The position numbers and the translations under genes are program-made. Shown here piece by piece: positions 35,691 to 45,440 of a DNA stretch of 64,000 nt (the first letter of the stretch is position 1; every line of letters starts with the position of its first letter). The stretch is taken from contig JAFYXN010000014.1 in the NCBI GenBank assembly GCA_017546145.1, forward strand, positions 1 to 64,000, in the 5' to 3' direction. The notes beneath the pieces are model-generated. The model ran no database searches, was not told the origin of the DNA, and saw only the letters and a program-made list of their open reading frames with translations. The DNA comes from Clostridia bacterium. GTDB lineage: Bacteria > Bacillota > Clostridia > Monoglobales > Monoglobaceae.

Positions 35691-36110
35691 TCTGTCATTC
35701 TCCTTCTTATTGCATTTTGTACCCTGCTAAAAGCAGGATACTACATTTTATGCAAAAAACGAAGGAGTGTTCTGTACGAAGTTGTATTTATAACGTAAAT
35801 TAACAGTTTACCTGCAGCGCCTTTGTATCACAGTTAAATCAAAAGATATAAACTGCGCTAAACAGGGGAGTATATAGCAAAAGGGACTGTAGTAAAATGC
35901 ACCGACCACGCAAAGCATAAAAAAGGCTTAATATAGCCATTTTTAAAGAATACAAAGGCCAAAATGAACCAAAAATCAAGGGGGAAATTTGTTATACAAC
36001 GAATTTCAATTACAAACACTTTGCGTTTTGAACAAACTTCGCCTCTCGCAGTATCCGCATACAGCTTCGGGACTCAGTTTGTCCAATCTGCACTATTTTG
36101 CGTCCACCCA
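35691..36110. other. Intergenic stretch, no gene seen
   Basis: Holds the upstream region of the Cys-rich protein gene and a run of short frames with no family resemblance, including a 71-codon plus-strand frame at 35964-36179 that ends inside the aroG terminator. Confidence 0.4.
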
Positions 36111-36143
36111 AAAGGAGCTGCCGCATTTTGCGACAGCTCCTTT
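36111..36143 (-). terminator. Terminator of the DAHP synthase gene
   Basis: AAAGGAGCTG pairs with CAGCTCCTTT, with a partial inner stem, immediately after the stop at 36151. Confidence 0.82.
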
Positions 36144-36150
36144 ATAAACA

Positions 36151-37179
36151 TTAAAGTAAATCCGCCATATCATATATAAGCTTTTCGGTCTTTTCCCAAC
36201 CCAAACAGGGGTCAGTGATTGATTTACCATAGATGCACTCGCCTATTTTTTGCGCACCGTCTTCAATATAGCTTTCAATCATAAATCCCTTAACCAGCTT
36301 TTTAACATCAGCATCATGACGGCAGCTGTGAAGAACCTCTTTTGCAATTCTTGTTTGCTCAAGATATTTTTTGCCGGAGTTGGCATGGTTTGTATCAATA
36401 ATAACAGCAGGGTTTACAAGGTCTGTCTGACTATAAGTTTCTGCAAGATGCACAAGGTCTTCATAGTGATAATTGGGAAGCGACTGACCGTGTTTGTTAA
36501 CGTATCCGCGAAGGATTGCATGGGCACAAGGATTACCCTCAGAATGAACCTCCCATCCTCTGTATATAAAGGTATGCTTGTGCTGTGCGGCAGTAATTGA
36601 GTTCATCATAACCGAAATATCGCCGCTTGTTGGATTTTTCATACCCACAGGAATATCAAGGCCGCTTGAGGTAAGTCTGTGCTGCTGATTTTCAACCGAG
36701 CGTGCCCCGATTGCAACATACGCCAAAAGGTCACTGAGGTATCTGTAATTTTCAGGATACAGCATCTCATCCGCACACGAAAAGCCTGTTTCAGAAAGAG
36801 CACGCAAATGTAATTTTCGAATTGCAACAATACCCTTATACATATCCGGTTTTTCGTTTGGATTCGGCTGGTGAAGCATACCCTTGTAACCGTCGCCGGT
36901 TGTTCTTGGCTTATTTGTATAAATACGCGGAATAATCAGAATTTTGTCTTCAACCTTTTCCTGCACCTTTCTGAGCCTTAAAATATAGTCAATTACACTG
37001 TCCTCATTATCTGCCGAACACGGGCCTATGATAAGTGCAAGCCTGTCTGACTTGCCTGTAAAAATATCTTTTATTTCACTTGCTCTTTTTTCAATTACCT
37101 TTTCAAGCTCTGCGGTAACAGGATACTGTTCCTTTACCTCCATCGGTATCGGGAGCTTTCTTTCAAAAATCATACTCAT
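36151..37179 (-). CDS. aroG: 3-deoxy-7-phosphoheptulonate (DAHP) synthase, AroF/G/H type
   Basis: A 342-residue enzyme that joins phosphoenolpyruvate and erythrose-4-phosphate as the first step of the shikimate pathway. Family motifs include LALIIGPCSADNEDSVIDYI, PRIYTNKPRTT, GARSVENQQHR, VGMKNPTSGD and IDTNHANSGKK. This is the class I AroG-like form, feedback-controlled by an aromatic amino acid in other species; which one cannot be told. Monocistronic, with a 230-nt leader from a strong promoter; no T-box signature is present in that leader. Confidence 0.95.
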   Translation of the reverse strand: MSMIFERKLPIPMEVKEQYPVTAELEKVIEKRASEIKDIFTGKSDRLALIIGPCSADNEDSVIDYILRLRKVQEKVEDKILIIPRIYTNKPRTTGDGYKGMLHQPNPNEKPDMYKGIVAIRKLHLRALSETGFSCADEMLYPENYRYLSDLLAYVAIGARSVENQQHRLTSSGLDIPVGMKNPTSGDISVMMNSITAAQHKHTFIYRGWEVHSEGNPCAHAILRGYVNKHGQSLPNYHYEDLVHLAETYSQTDLVNPAVIIDTNHANSGKKYLEQTRIAKEVLHSCRHDADVKKLVKGFMIESYIEDGAQKIGECIYGKSITDPCLGWEKTEKLIYDMADLL

Positions 37180-37423
37180 TTAATGTCCTTCTTTCTCATG
37201 GGTTGATATACCCAAAGGTACGCCTTTCTTTTAAGCTTGACCTGCCTTTTCTGATGTTTTATTTTTAACCGGCTTGATTGTTTGGAAGCTTTCTTTACCA
37301 GTTTCAACGCAAGATAATAAAGCTCATTTGTTGCCAGACGCCATTTTGAAACAGCTCAAATATATAAATATCATATTTTAACTACTTTGGGACGTGAAAA
37401 CAACATACGCTTTTGCTACCGAA
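37180..37423 (-). promoter_or_regulatory. Long untranslated leader of the DAHP synthase gene
   Basis: About 230 nt of transcribed leader with no AGGGTGG T-box motif and no convincing leader peptide. A basic frame without an ATG runs through it in register with nothing recognisable. Its length hints at regulation, unproven. The stretch 37453-37595 holds nothing further. Confidence 0.35.
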
Positions 37424-37452
37424 ATTATAACATATCTTTCTATGCTTTTCAA
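37424..37452 (-). promoter_or_regulatory. Promoter of the DAHP synthase gene
   Basis: On the minus strand TTGAAA (37452-37447), 17 bp, TATAAT (37429-37424). Confidence 0.85.
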
Positions 37453-37595
37453 GCCCTTATTCATTGTTTTTAGTAGTAATTCTATTAACATCAAATGAGC
37501 ACCAATTTTCTTCAAAACTTTCAAAAAATTCCGTATATACCTTATTAAACTCACATAGTTTCTGTTTGGTTATTCTGCGTGATTGCCGGTCTTTT

Positions 37596-40500
37596 TCAGA
37601 AATCTGTGCAGCTTTTTTCAGAAACAGGAACAAATTTATTCCAAAAATAAAGCTCAGCCTTAGTTGCTTTATTTACAACTTCCACAGGAACATCTATTGA
37701 AAAGGATGCGGCGGAATTTGCTTCAACCTCGCAAGGGACCACGCTCATATACTGAAGCGCGTTTTCGTTCTTTAGTATTATAATCATTTCACCGCTTACT
37801 TTTCCTCTTCTATAGTTTTGAACTCTTGTTATAAAAGGTTGTATTCCATCCACAGCATCTCCCAATCCGACACCTTGAATAAAGGTATCTCCTGAGTTTG
37901 CGGCTTTTATCGAAATATCCTTTAAATAAAAATCAATTTCTTTTGAGGCTCCCTCCGGAATATTAAAACCAATTTCAATATGGGCGATTTTATCCACATT
38001 CAAAACTCCATCAACATAATAATTAGTTTCACTAACCTTAAAATCATCATATAAAAATTCGCCATACTGCCAATCTGTGCTTGCTGTTGGTGTAATAAAG
38101 CAGCTATGTCTTTCGCCGGATTCCTCAACTATGAAAAGCCCAACCGCCGACAATGTCTGACTTCCCTTAAACTTAAAAGCTATTCTGTCTCCACTTGAAA
38201 AAGGTAGTCCTTCAGGGATAGTAAGCTTCGGATAAGCCCAATCGTAATTAAGATCATAATCAAATTTTATTGAGCCGTCGGGTTCATTTGAAAAGCTAAA
38301 GGTATTGTGTTTATCTGCCCAGTTTTCAGCTTTGCGGCATTCGCTGACCTCGCCCACCTTTGAAGGAATATCAAAATGGGCTCCGCCTTCTCCGTTCATA
38401 AGCATAACATTTTTTAAACAAAATTCAATATTACTTGATGCATCCGATGGAAGATTAAATCCAATCTGAATTTTTTCAATATTGTCAAGGTCTAATTTCA
38501 AATTGTCTTCGAAATGATAAAACGACAGATTATCAAACAATATCTCTGCATATTGCCAATCCTCATATCCCGTTGGTACAATGCCCGCTGTATACATTTC
38601 TCCCTTTTGTGCAGATTCAGTTTTATACTCATCAAAATAAACTCTGACCGATGAAACGGGCTGATTTGCCTTAAACATAAAGCATATTCTATCAGCTTTT
38701 GTAAAATCTAAATCTTCGGGGACAGTTAAATACGGATATGCCCATTTACTGCTGTCCGGAATTTCGTAATTGAATTTTATCACTCCGTCTCCGATACCTT
38801 CCATCGAAAAAGCAGTGTTATTTTGGCCATATCCCTGAAAATTAGCTGTCCAGTTTTCAGCTTTGTCATACCCTGAAACAAGCTGAGTATCATTGCAAAT
38901 TATATGAGAAATTGCGTCGGAGCAGATATTCCCGTCAAAAACTCCGCTGAATCTTATTCTTGCACTTGTATTATTAACAACATTTTTAGGTGTAACCTTA
39001 ACAGTAACATCCGTAAAGTCCATCGGCTCAACGGTTACTTCCTGCATATCAACGGATGAAACCCATCCGTTGCTTACATCAATATTAACCTTTCCGTTTA
39101 CAGGTGTGTCATTGAAATTATATACACGAAGAATAAACTCTGTTCCGTTTGCGTCAATTGCATATCCATTGTTTTTTGCATTCTCGAAAGAGAGGTCATT
39201 GAATCTTGGCTGAAGCACAATGCGTTCTGCCTTTGTTAAGTCATCGGATACTGTTATGCTCTTTTTTGAAGCAATGTTTATATTGTTGTCATCAAATTTA
39301 GTGTTAATTCTTAAATACTGAATATCCCTCGTTGCTGTCAAGGAAACAATGTTTGTTAAGTTGTCCGGATACACTATAGTTTCATTTCCCATAATATCAG
39401 TCAGCGTAGCTGATGTGCATCCGGAGGGAACGGGAACTGAAACTTCAGTATCAACTGTATTTGACCAGAAACAACCTATAGAGTCTGAACCCTCCACAAA
39501 GACATGAGCATCAATGTTGCTTGGCATATTATTAAAACTACCGTAATATTTTCCGTTTCCGAGGGCATTGGTCATTGCAGAAATGGAACTGTACACACGG
39601 CAAGGCTCACCGCTGTTTGTCATGTTCCCTAAAAGATATATTCCCTCCTCAAAGGCTCCGTTAATCCACCATATTGCCTCATCAGCACCCATTGCAAGAG
39701 TTTCAATCAAGGATGTCGGTCCATATTGCGCAAGCAGTTTTTCTTGTTCAGAAGTCATTTCCGAGAGGTAGTTTCCGTCCAAATCGACACCTCTTGGAAT
39801 ATGCATCCCCTGCTCGGTTACAACAACAGCCCGGTTCTCAAATCCATACCCGTTAAGCAAATTCATAAGCCTTTCATCATATTTGCTTATGCCGATTCTT
39901 TGATTATTGTTCTGATCTGTATAGCCTATATGGTAGTAATGCTTATTAAAAATATCCGAATATTCTGATATGTCATTTTCTAATAATTTTTTGGTATAAT
40001 CATAATCGGCTGAAGAATTTGATATGGCGGACGGCGAAATTCTTGCAGTTTGACCTGTTTCGTTTAGTCCATCCTTTATTCCAATTGCAGAGGCTTTAAA
40101 GAATGCAGCATATTTATCTGCGGTATCTTTAGGAAAAGTACTTCCTGATACCTCGTTAAAAACCTCTATTATATCTGCCTTACCACCGTATCTTTTTGCA
40201 AATTCATAGGCAAGCTTATATGATTTTAGCAAATCATCAGGTATATTATAGCCTTCCGTTGTAAAGCCCATCTCTACATCTTCCTGCTGTCTTTGCTGAT
40301 ACATAAGTGTTAATCTTATTCCCTTTTCGTTTGCCCGGTTTACCAGATAATCAAACCTTTCAAGCTGCCACAATTCAAAAGGTCTATTTTCTTCTGACTC
40401 AAGCCCCCGATATAAAGGAAAAAAAGAATTCATATTTGCATATTCTCTTGTGAAATAAATTCCCGCTTTCTTTATCGTGTCCAAATACTCATCAAAATTA

Positions 40501-40949
40501 TCTTTCTTATATGGAATGCTTGATGTAATTGACATACTTGCGATTCCTATTCCAAGCTCGCTGCTATCCCGACGGCTTGACGGAACAATTGCAAACATCG
40601 TTTCGTCTTGTTTATCATCAACTGAAACGATCAGCGTATAGTGTCCGGGGCTTAAAGTATTTTCGATAGTAAACTCATACGACGAAGCATCTGAAGAGAC
40701 AGAGTAAGTGTTTTCAAAAACCTTTTCTTCGTTATAATTGTAAATTGCAGCATTAATGCTTTTTTCTGCATTCCCGATATTTTCCCAGTTAACTGTATAT
40801 ATAAAATTTTCTTCTGTTTCATAAATAGGGAAAACAAGCGACGGATTCCAGCTTACAGCAACCTCAGAGACTGTCGTTTCGGCAAAAACACAATCTAACG
40901 CAAAATGCAGAGATAATATTATTAAAACAGATAAAAGCACTTTTTTCAT
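37596..40949 (-). CDS. Secreted clan GH-A-like glycosidase with tandem beta-sandwich modules
   Basis: A 1117-residue exported protein. Signal peptide 1-24. An Ig-like domain at about 30-125. A TIM-barrel region at about 130-480 with the clan GH-A pair: acid/base Glu in IIEVFNE near 266 and nucleophile Glu in VVVTEQG near 379. Then beta domains, and two similar sandwich modules in tandem (about 705-855 and 865-1005), each opening KAENW and carrying an AYP-LT(V/I)P motif and a late IGFN(L/I)P motif. The last 100 residues form another beta domain. The barrel resembles GH5/GH39-type enzymes but the exact family and substrate are open. The ATG at 40949 has AGGAAGAGAG upstream. Likely a plant- or host-glycan hydrolase. 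Confidence 0.75.
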   Translation of the reverse strand: MKKVLLSVLIILSLHFALDCVFAETTVSEVAVSWNPSLVFPIYETEENFIYTVNWENIGNAEKSINAAIYNYNEEKVFENTYSVSSDASSYEFTIENTLSPGHYTLIVSVDDKQDETMFAIVPSSRRDSSELGIGIASMSITSSIPYKKDNFDEYLDTIKKAGIYFTREYANMNSFFPLYRGLESEENRPFELWQLERFDYLVNRANEKGIRLTLMYQQRQQEDVEMGFTTEGYNIPDDLLKSYKLAYEFAKRYGGKADIIEVFNEVSGSTFPKDTADKYAAFFKASAIGIKDGLNETGQTARISPSAISNSSADYDYTKKLLENDISEYSDIFNKHYYHIGYTDQNNNQRIGISKYDERLMNLLNGYGFENRAVVVTEQGMHIPRGVDLDGNYLSEMTSEQEKLLAQYGPTSLIETLAMGADEAIWWINGAFEEGIYLLGNMTNSGEPCRVYSSISAMTNALGNGKYYGSFNNMPSNIDAHVFVEGSDSIGCFWSNTVDTEVSVPVPSGCTSATLTDIMGNETIVYPDNLTNIVSLTATRDIQYLRINTKFDDNNINIASKKSITVSDDLTKAERIVLQPRFNDLSFENAKNNGYAIDANGTEFILRVYNFNDTPVNGKVNIDVSNGWVSSVDMQEVTVEPMDFTDVTVKVTPKNVVNNTSARIRFSGVFDGNICSDAISHIICNDTQLVSGYDKAENWTANFQGYGQNNTAFSMEGIGDGVIKFNYEIPDSSKWAYPYLTVPEDLDFTKADRICFMFKANQPVSSVRVYFDEYKTESAQKGEMYTAGIVPTGYEDWQYAEILFDNLSFYHFEDNLKLDLDNIEKIQIGFNLPSDASSNIEFCLKNVMLMNGEGGAHFDIPSKVGEVSECRKAENWADKHNTFSFSNEPDGSIKFDYDLNYDWAYPKLTIPEGLPFSSGDRIAFKFKGSQTLSAVGLFIVEESGERHSCFITPTASTDWQYGEFLYDDFKVSETNYYVDGVLNVDKIAHIEIGFNIPEGASKEIDFYLKDISIKAANSGDTFIQGVGLGDAVDGIQPFITRVQNYRRGKVSGEMIIILKNENALQYMSVVPCEVEANSAASFSIDVPVEVVNKATKAELYFWNKFVPVSEKSCTDF

Positions 40950-41084
40950 GAACAAAACTCTCTTCCTAATATTATTAAGAAAAGTATAACATACTGTATT
41001 TTTTTATCAATATACAAAATCGTTAAGTTATTGCCATTTATTTATCTTTTTTGGTATAGCCATCAATCCGCTTCGTTATATTGT

Positions 41085-41208
41085 TTTTATAAAAAAGTGT
41101 TTGATTAAACACTTCAACTCCCCTGCTCCTCAATTTCGAGGGAATTAAGGTACACTTTTGTGTAATATAGAAAATCACAACAAAAAAAAGCAGTAATTTC
41201 CTATAATA
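41085..41208 (-). repeat. Structured intergenic repeat, copy C (small-RNA-like)
   Basis: Inverted relative to copy A at 8738-8850 and matching it along the whole length with scattered substitutions. The first stem keeps 13 pairs by exchanging G-C and G-T. The 3' end is GAAGTGTTTGATTAAACACT plus six Ts. It lies in the 309-bp gap between lysS and the glycosidase gene, directly after the lysS terminator. Confidence 0.75.
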
Positions 41209-41211
41209 TAA

Positions 41212-41240
41212 AAAAGCCATACCAATAAATGATATGACTT
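41212..41240 (-). terminator. Terminator of the greA-lysS unit
   Basis: On the minus strand GTCATATC pairs with GGTATGGC (two G-T pairs) and is followed by TTTTTT. Confidence 0.75.
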
Positions 41241-41258
41241 TTATTCGTTTAAACTCTT

Positions 41259-42761
41259 TTATTTTTCCAACGGCTTCATTGTGGGGAAGAGCAATACATC
41301 GCGAATTGATGCACTGTCGGTAAGAAGCATTACAAGTCTGTCAATACCTATACCAAGACCGCCGGTGGGAGGCATTCCGTACTCCAGAGCAGTAACAAAA
41401 TCCTCGTCCATCATATTTGCCTCTTCGTCGCCCTTTTCTCTCTTTTCAACCTGCTTCATAAAACGTTCTTTCTGGTCAATCGGGTCGTTCAGCTCGCTGA
41501 ATGCGTTTCCGTATTCACAGCCTAAGATGAACACCTCAAATCTCTCTGTAAATGCAGGGTTATTCTTGTATCTTTTTGCAAGAGGAGAAACCTCCACAGG
41601 GTATTCATAAATAAATGTAGGCTGAACAAGATTGTCTTCAACCTTTTCTTCAAAGGCAAGGTTGATGATTTCGCCACGAGTCATTCCCTTTTCAACCTCA
41701 ATGCCAACAGATTTTGCAAGTGCCTCTGCCTCGGCGTCGGTTGTTGTTTCATCAAAATCAATATCTGCAAACTTTTTAATTGATTCAATCATTGTCATGC
41801 GTGCCCAACCGGGAGCCAAATCAAGCTCTGTTCCCTGGTATGTAATCTTTGTTGTACCAAGAACTTCCTGCGCAACTGTTGAAATAAGGCTTTCGGTAAG
41901 GTTCATCATGCCCTCATAGTCTGTATATGCCTCATATACCTCCATGGTTGTAAACTCTGGATTGTGCTTAACATCCATGCCTTCATTTCGGAACTGTCTG
42001 CCCATCTCGTACACTCTTTCAAATCCGCCGACAATCAGTCTCTTCAAATAAAGCTCGGGCGCAATTCTCATATACATATCAATGTCAAGTGTATTGTGAT
42101 GAGTAATGAACGGACGCGCTGCAGCACCACCGGGAATGGTGTTGAGAATAGGAGTATCAACCTCCATATAACCGCGGCTGTCCAGATAATTGCGGATTGC
42201 TGTTATAATTTTGCTTCTTATTTCAAAAGCACGCTTAACTTCAGGATTAACAATCAAATCAACATAACGCTGTCTGTATCTTAAATCAGTATCGCGAAGT
42301 CCATGGAACTTTTCAGGAAGCGGCAAAAGCGACTTACTGAGAAGTGTGTAAGCGTTTGTCCGCACAGAAATCTCGCCCTTTTGAGTTCTGAACACTTCTC
42401 CTGTAACGCCCACCAAGTCACCTATATCAAGCTTTTTGAACTTCTTGTAAACTTCCTCGCCCATATCGTCACGCGTAACATAAAGCTGAACCTTGCCACA
42501 TCTATCACGAAGGTCAAAAAACGAAGCCTTACCCATAACACGCTTTGACATAAGACGTCCCGCGATGCTAACCTTTTTACCTTCCATCTCATCAAAGTTT
42601 TCAATTATATCTGATGTATGATATTCCTGATTATAGGTTGTTACATCAAAGGGGTTTTCTCCCTCCTCTTGCAGCTGAGCCAGCTTGTCGCGTCTGACCT
42701 TCATGAGCTCGCCGATGTCCTGTTGCTGCATTTGTTCATTTTGTCTGTTGTTTTCGCTCAT
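41259..42761 (-). CDS. lysS: Lysyl-tRNA synthetase, class II
   Basis: A 500-residue class II aminoacyl-tRNA synthetase that charges tRNA-Lys. The N-terminal anticodon-binding OB-fold lies at about 45-150 ([21 protein letters not shown]). Motif 2 is [25 protein letters not shown] (FRNEG near 262) and motif 3 is [14 protein letters not shown] near 475. It starts 22 bp after greA, and the pair greA-lysS is common in Firmicutes. Confidence 0.97.
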   Translation of the reverse strand: MSENNRQNEQMQQQDIGELMKVRRDKLAQLQEEGENPFDVTTYNQEYHTSDIIENFDEMEGKKVSIAGRLMSKRVMGKASFFDLRDRCGKVQLYVTRDDMGEEVYKKFKKLDIGDLVGVTGEVFRTQKGEISVRTNAYTLLSKSLLPLPEKFHGLRDTDLRYRQRYVDLIVNPEVKRAFEIRSKIITAIRNYLDSRGYMEVDTPILNTIPGGAAARPFITHHNTLDIDMYMRIAPELYLKRLIVGGFERVYEMGRQFRNEGMDVKHNPEFTTMEVYEAYTDYEGMMNLTESLISTVAQEVLGTTKITYQGTELDLAPGWARMTMIESIKKFADIDFDETTTDAEAEALAKSVGIEVEKGMTRGEIINLAFEEKVEDNLVQPTFIYEYPVEVSPLAKRYKNNPAFTERFEVFILGCEYGNAFSELNDPIDQKERFMKQVEKREKGDEEANMMDEDFVTALEYGMPPTGGLGIGIDRLVMLLTDSASIRDVLLFPTMKPLEK

Positions 42762-42783
42762 TTGTATTCTCCTATCTGTTTAT

Positions 42784-43260
42784 CTATTTGCTAATGCTCA
42801 ATATCTTAAGCTTAATAACTCCGCCGGGAGTTTCGACATCAACTGTTTCTCCGATATTCTTTCCTATAAGTGCTCTGCCCACAGGTGATTCGTCTGATAT
42901 TTTAAACATATCCGGATCGGCTTCGGTTGAACCGACGATACTGTACTCCAGCTCCTCGTCAAACTCTTCATCATAAACCTTTACCCGTGTGCCAATGCTA
43001 ACCTTGTTAAGGTCAATCTCGTCCTGATCTATAACCTTAGCATTTTTCAGCATGTTTTCCAACTGAACAATTCTTGCCTCAACCTGAGCCTGCTCTTCTT
43101 TTGCAGCATCATACTCAGAGTTTTCTGATAAGTCGCCAAAGCCTCTGGCAATCTTAATCTTTTCAGCAACCTCCTGCCGTTTCTGAGTCTTCAGCATTTC
43201 CAACTCCTGCTCAAGCTTAAGAAGACCTTCGTCTGTCAGCATAATCTGTTTATTTTCCAT
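42784..43260 (-). CDS. greA: Transcription elongation factor GreA
   Basis: A 158-residue factor that rescues backtracked RNA polymerase by stimulating transcript cleavage. The N-terminal coiled coil lies at about 8-75 ([30 protein letters not shown]), with the acidic tip residues in the [13 protein letters not shown] loop. The C-terminal FKBP-like domain ends in [23 protein letters not shown]. Strong promoter upstream. Confidence 0.97.
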   Translation of the reverse strand: MENKQIMLTDEGLLKLEQELEMLKTQKRQEVAEKIKIARGFGDLSENSEYDAAKEEQAQVEARIVQLENMLKNAKVIDQDEIDLNKVSIGTRVKVYDEEFDEELEYSIVGSTEADPDMFKISDESPVGRALIGKNIGETVDVETPGGVIKLKILSISK

Positions 43261-43362
43261 GTAATTTAAACCTCCTGCTCACAAATATACCATTTTCGTC
43301 CCTGGCTTTACCGTGAGCTGATAAAGCAAACATTCAGTCAATTTTATACATACAATTTATAT

Positions 43363-43391
43363 ATTATATAACAAGCGCTCCACAAAGTCAA
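43363..43391 (-). promoter_or_regulatory. Promoter of greA-lysS
   Basis: On the minus strand TTGACT (43391-43386), 17 bp, TATAAT (43368-43363). The -35 box overlaps the stop codon of the upstream gene. Confidence 0.85.
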
Positions 43392-44143
43392 CCTTTTTTG
43401 CTGTATTCATATATACATTTCAGCTGTGACACATCAACCGTCTTAATACACGCCGCGGCATCTGCATGGCTTATCCGGTATCCGTTAAAATCATAGCCCA
43501 AATCAAAGTCTGCAAAAAAGAGGTCTTTGCCTACACAGACATTATAATCATCCACATCAATAAGAATATCCGGACTTCTTACAGGCGTGGCGCACACCGA
43601 AACCGAAAATCCGGTTTCTTCAAAAAAGTCTTCACAAAACGCTCTTGCCGCCGCTGTATTATTAGTACAAAGCGTCAGCTTTTTTATATCATAACACAGC
43701 TCCCGTATCAGATACTCACTTATTCTATCCATTTTGGTATCACTTATACAGATTGCTGCATCAAGCAAATTTATGTTGCACATCCGGGCAGTCCTTCGGA
43801 TGCCTTCAGGAACAAGCTTGAAGAATGTTCGTCTAACTTGCTCATCATCTATATTTTTAAAATTTATTTGTTTATTTAAAAATATAGCCTTTAGTGGTTT
43901 TGACGCTACTATTCTATTTGCATTATGCCTTTCCAGTTTTAAGCAGACCTTTTTCACAAGTCTTAAAAGTCGCCTTGTGTCCATTTGTTCAAGCTGCTTT
44001 TCTGAATATGGCAAAACATGCACAAGTGCGTCAAACGGATTTGAACTAACCCTCAGTTCTTCTGTTGTAATTCTTTTAAAAAGCCTGCTAAAAAGCGGAG
44101 CTTTATTTTTTTCTTTTGCTTCGGTAACAATGTGTATGAGCAC
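43388..44143 (-). CDS. Hypothetical protein, last gene of the ftsE-ftsX unit
   Basis: A 251-residue cytoplasmic protein that I do not recognise. I start it at the GTG at 44143, seven codons inside the longest frame, because CGGAGG lies 6 nt before it. The first 100 residues are basic and helical (TRRLLRLVKKVCLKLERHN). The second half alternates strands and helices like a Rossmann domain (IKKLTLCTNN, VRSPDILIDVDDYNV). It follows the S41 protease gene by about 35 bp on the same strand. No signal peptide or membrane segment. Confidence 0.65.
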   Translation of the reverse strand: MLIHIVTEAKEKNKAPLFSRLFKRITTEELRVSSNPFDALVHVLPYSEKQLEQMDTRRLLRLVKKVCLKLERHNANRIVASKPLKAIFLNKQINFKNIDDEQVRRTFFKLVPEGIRRTARMCNINLLDAAICISDTKMDRISEYLIRELCYDIKKLTLCTNNTAAARAFCEDFFEETGFSVSVCATPVRSPDILIDVDDYNVCVGKDLFFADFDLGYDFNGYRISHADAAACIKTVDVSQLKCIYEYSKKG

Positions 44144-44177
44144 CGTTTTCCTCCGCTTCGGCAAGTATGCCGGTATT

Positions 44178-45353
44178 TTATTTGCTTTGCAAAATTTCTA
44201 TGGCTTTTTTCAGTTGTTCATCTTCCATTGGCGTCAGTTCTGAAAGCCTTGAATACTTTTCATCGCTCATTTTAACTGTTACATCAGGCTCTATCCCCTG
44301 TTTGTCTATGCACGCACCGCTCGGTGTATAGTATCTTGAATCTGTAATTTTCATTATACTTCCGTCAAAAAATTCATAGGGGATTTGCGTTACCCCCTTA
44401 CCAAAGGTTTTTTCACCCACAACCGTTGCAAGGTCATAGTCCTTTAGTGCTCCGACAAGAATCTCACTTGCGCTTGCGCTTCCGCCGTTTGTAAGAAGAA
44501 CTATCGGAAGCTTGCTTATTCCCTCGGTTGCGGTATAGTCACGTTTTTTGCCGTATTTGTCAAGAGTATATACAATCTCCTTGTCACCGTCCAAAAAGCT
44601 GTCTGCAATTCTTACCGCAACATCCACATATCCGCCGGGGTTATTTCTGAGGTCTATTACAACTTTTCGCATATTCTTTTCAAGCAAGCCGTTAAACGCC
44701 TCGGCAAACTCGGTGAATGTGTTTACCCCAAACTGTGTAACCTGTATATATCCGATTTTATCGTCTATCATTTTTGAAGTAACCGTCTCGCGCTTTATGG
44801 TAGCACGTGTAATGGTAATTTCAACCGTTTCGCCCGAGCTTTTTTTCAGCACCTTGAGTTTTACATCGGTGCCCTCTTTGCCCTTCATTTTTGCCGCAAC
44901 CTCATCAATGTTTTCACCCAGCACAGAAGTGCCGTCAACCTCAAGTATTTTGTCACCCGAAACCAAGCCTGCTTTTTCAGCCGGCGAGCCCGACAGCGGC
45001 GAAACAACCGTCACGCGGTTATCCTCACTGTCATTTGAAATATAAAGACCAACACCGGTATAGTCATCAGACTCCACACTTTCCATGAAGCTTTCCGCCG
45101 TTTCCTTGTCCATATAAACTGTATACGGGTCCTCAACGCTGTAGGAAACCCCGGCTAAAGCTCCGTCAAGCAAAAGGTCGCTGTCCACATCTTCATAATA
45201 ATAACGGTTAAGAACTGCAACCCCTGTATTAAACTTTATAAGGTCATCAAACTGCAAAGCACCAAAGGGATTAACAATCATTATTGTCCCTATCGATACC
45301 GCCATTATAAGCACTGCCGCACAAATGATTAATACAGATTTTTTTATATACAT
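44178..45353 (-). CDS. S41 family C-terminal processing protease (CtpA/CtpB-like)
   Basis: A 391-residue serine protease anchored by an N-terminal membrane helix (residues 3-28), active outside the membrane. The PDZ domain lies at about 95-180 (GVGLYISNDSEDNRVTVVSPLSGSPAEKAGL). The S41 catalytic region contains the Ser in GGSASASEIL and the Lys in GEKTFGKGVTQ. In Bacilli CtpB clips sporulation signalling proteins; next to ftsEX and an M23 peptidase a cell-wall or sporulation role is likely. The ATG at 45353 begins MYIKKS, with AAGG about 10 nt upstream. Confidence 0.93.
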   Translation of the reverse strand: MYIKKSVLIICAAVLIMAVSIGTIMIVNPFGALQFDDLIKFNTGVAVLNRYYYEDVDSDLLLDGALAGVSYSVEDPYTVYMDKETAESFMESVESDDYTGVGLYISNDSEDNRVTVVSPLSGSPAEKAGLVSGDKILEVDGTSVLGENIDEVAAKMKGKEGTDVKLKVLKKSSGETVEITITRATIKRETVTSKMIDDKIGYIQVTQFGVNTFTEFAEAFNGLLEKNMRKVVIDLRNNPGGYVDVAVRIADSFLDGDKEIVYTLDKYGKKRDYTATEGISKLPIVLLTNGGSASASEILVGALKDYDLATVVGEKTFGKGVTQIPYEFFDGSIMKITDSRYYTPSGACIDKQGIEPDVTVKMSDEKYSRLSELTPMEDEQLKKAIEILQSK

Positions 45354-45440
45354 ATACGCTAACCTTCCCAAACAAAACATACAGTCACCTGCATAATATC
45401 TTATGCAGGTGACTACAATTTAATCACCGAAAATTATATT

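Noticed and set aside
35964-36179. 71-codon plus-strand frame before aroG
   Set aside because: Ends within the aroG terminator, no recognisable content or ribosome binding site.
37200-37372. Lys-rich open frame in the aroG leader as a leader peptide
   Set aside because: No start codon with a ribosome binding site, and its composition is not enriched in aromatic residues.
37180-37429. T-box riboswitch ahead of aroG
   Set aside because: The AGGGTGGNACCGCG core is absent.
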